NCBI RefSeq assembly: GCF_001953355.1
Contig: NZ_MPIY01000003.1
Span: forward strand, 124,001-188,000
DNA from: Polynucleobacter sphagniphilus
GTDB lineage: Bacteria; Pseudomonadota; Gammaproteobacteria; Burkholderiales; Burkholderiaceae
Reading direction: 5' to 3'
DNA length: 64,000 nt
Shown here: positions 62,988-64,000 of the stretch, in pieces
Numbering within the stretch: the first letter of the stretch is position 1
How the letters are laid out: every line of letters begins with the position of its first letter
The notes under the pieces: generated by a model
The model's input: the letters and a program-made list of their open reading frames with translations, nothing else
The model's database searches: none
What the model was told of the DNA's origin: nothing
Position numbers and translations under genes: made by a program

Positions 62988-64000
62988 GTGACTAAACCTT
63001 GGCATAACCGTTGGATGCAATTGATTTTCGGAATCATTTGTATGGGCTTGGTTGCTAACTTGCAATATGCGTGGACATTGTTTGTAAACCCGATTCAAGT
63101 GAAAACTGGCTGGGCTTTATCGGCCATTCAACTTTCTTTCTCCATTTTTATTGTGGTGGAAACTTGGTTGGTGCCCGTTGAAGGTTGGATGGTTGATAAG
63201 TTTGGCCCACGCTTCGTGATTTTGATTGGTGCTGTATTTGCAGCAGCGGGTTGGGTTATTGATAGCTATGCCACTTCTATTGAAATGCTCTATGTGGCCG
63301 CAGTGATTGCTGGTATTGGCGCAGGCTGCGTTTACGGCACTTGCGTTGGTAATGCCTTGAAGTGGTTCCCAGATAAGCGTGGCTTGGCTGCCGGCCTCAC
63401 GGCTGCAGGCTTTGGTGCAGGCGCTGCCATTACCGTGATTCCAATTGGCAATATGATTTTGAGTGCTGGCTACGAGCAGGCTTTCTTATTCTTTGGGCTT
63501 GCACAAGGCGGTTTAATTTTCTTGTTGGCTTTATTGATGGTCAAACCAACCCCTCCAGTAGGGGTGCAGGCTGCTCCGCGGATTGTTACAACTAAGGTGG
63601 ATTACACATCGGGTCAGATGATTCGCAAACCTTTGTTCTGGTTGATCTACGTGATTTTTGTAGTGGTAGCTGCTGGCGGCTTGATGGTGACTGCGCAAAT
63701 TGGCCCAATTGCTAAAGACTACGGCTTAGCTACTCTGCCAATGTCTTTCTTTGGCGCAACTTTGCCCCTCCTAACAATGACTCTGTCTATTGATAACCTA
63801 TGTAATGGCTTTACTCGTCCATTGTGCGGCTTTATTTCTGATCGCTTCGGTCGTGAAAACACCATGTTCTTTGTATTTGCCGGCGAAGGTCTAGCCATGT
63901 TGGGATTAATGCACTTTGGCCGTGACCCAATTGCCTTCATGACTTTTGCGGCACTCATTTTCTTGTTCTGGGGTGAGATTTTCTCGATCTTCCCAGCAAT
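62988..64000 (+). CDS. oxlT: Oxalate/formate antiporter (OxlT-like MFS), 3' truncated by window edge
   Basis: Starts at GTG 62988 behind GAGGAGACACC and stays open to the end of the window (about 337 codons), so it is missing from the ORF track. 'MQLIFGIICMGLVANLQYAWTLFVNPIQ', 'GWMVDKFGPRFVILIGA', 'GIGAGCVYGTCVGNALKWFPDKRGLAAGLTAAGFG' and 'NGFTRPLCGFISDRFGRENTMF' are typical of the oxalate:formate antiporter family. It would import oxalate and export formate, matching oxc and frc at 11-15 kb. The last membrane segments lie beyond the window. Confidence 0.88.
   Translation, partial: MTKPWHNRWMQLIFGIICMGLVANLQYAWTLFVNPIQVKTGWALSAIQLSFSIFIVVETWLVPVEGWMVDKFGPRFVILIGAVFAAAGWVIDSYATSIEMLYVAAVIAGIGAGCVYGTCVGNALKWFPDKRGLAAGLTAAGFGAGAAITVIPIGNMILSAGYEQAFLFFGLAQGGLIFLLALLMVKPTPPVGVQAAPRIVTTKVDYTSGQMIRKPLFWLIYVIFVVVAAGGLMVTAQIGPIAKDYGLATLPMSFFGATLPLLTMTLSIDNLCNGFTRPLCGFISDRFGRENTMFFVFAGEGLAMLGLMHFGRDPIAFMTFAALIFLFWGEIFSIFPA

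Overview
The window looks like a chromosomal segment of a freshwater betaproteobacterium. Polynucleobacter or a close Burkholderiaceae relative is the best guess, from protein-level resemblance, small intergenic gaps, moderate GC, the zapA-6S RNA arrangement and the cyanophycin gene set. No 16S gene is present, so this is an inference.

Layout. 1-6.5 kb: a malonate utilisation operon (end of a LysR regulator, malonyl-CoA decarboxylase, TRAP transporter PQM, malonyl-CoA synthetase). 6.5-8.1 kb: TauE/SafE permease, 6S RNA, zapA and a ZapB-like protein, all on the minus strand. 8.2-10.6 kb: a BtuB-like TonB receptor behind a cobalamin riboswitch. 10.7-16.9 kb: an oxalate/formyl-CoA block (Crp/Fnr-type regulator, oxc, two frc paralogues, a formyl-THF-hydrolase-like protein). 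An OxlT-like antiporter that runs off the right end belongs to the same physiology. 16.9-42.9 kb is mostly housekeeping: MFS, panC, scpA, metG, fdhD, dcd, Kir channel, arginine/lysine decarboxylase, argH, hemC, hemD, a frameshifted ubiC, rhlE, ALDH, msrA, pdxH, tcdA, amino acid permease, ald, GDT1-type exporter, pepN, fbp. 43.0-50.8 kb: a cyanophycin block (cphA, a shorter second cphA, ABC transporter, DUF1854).

50.83-60.92 kb is a compact, visibly A+T-richer integrated element of about 10.1 kb. It has split a host tRNA-Thr(CGU) gene inside the anticodon loop. The 5' half lies at the left end and the 3' half at the right end, sharing the 8-bp core ATTCGTAA. The element does not restore the broken gene. 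Instead it carries its own divergent but foldable tRNA-Thr(CGU) 20 bp behind its tyrosine integrase. The rest of the element holds small conserved-looking ORFs, a HUH-endonuclease-like protein, a second short tyrosine recombinase, a tightly packed minus-strand operon of four unknown genes, an MmeI-like single-chain restriction-modification enzyme and a PD-(D/E)XK/DUF5655 protein. A 13-bp motif (GGTATGCTACAAA) recurs at both ends and probably marks integrase arm sites. This element is the most likely novel system in the window.

Right of the element are an OprB-like porin behind a 21-bp perfect Fur-like inverted repeat, a 35-codon small gene with its own terminator, and the start of oxlT behind a perfect FNR-type dyad. 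All statements are from reading the sequence; no database search was run.
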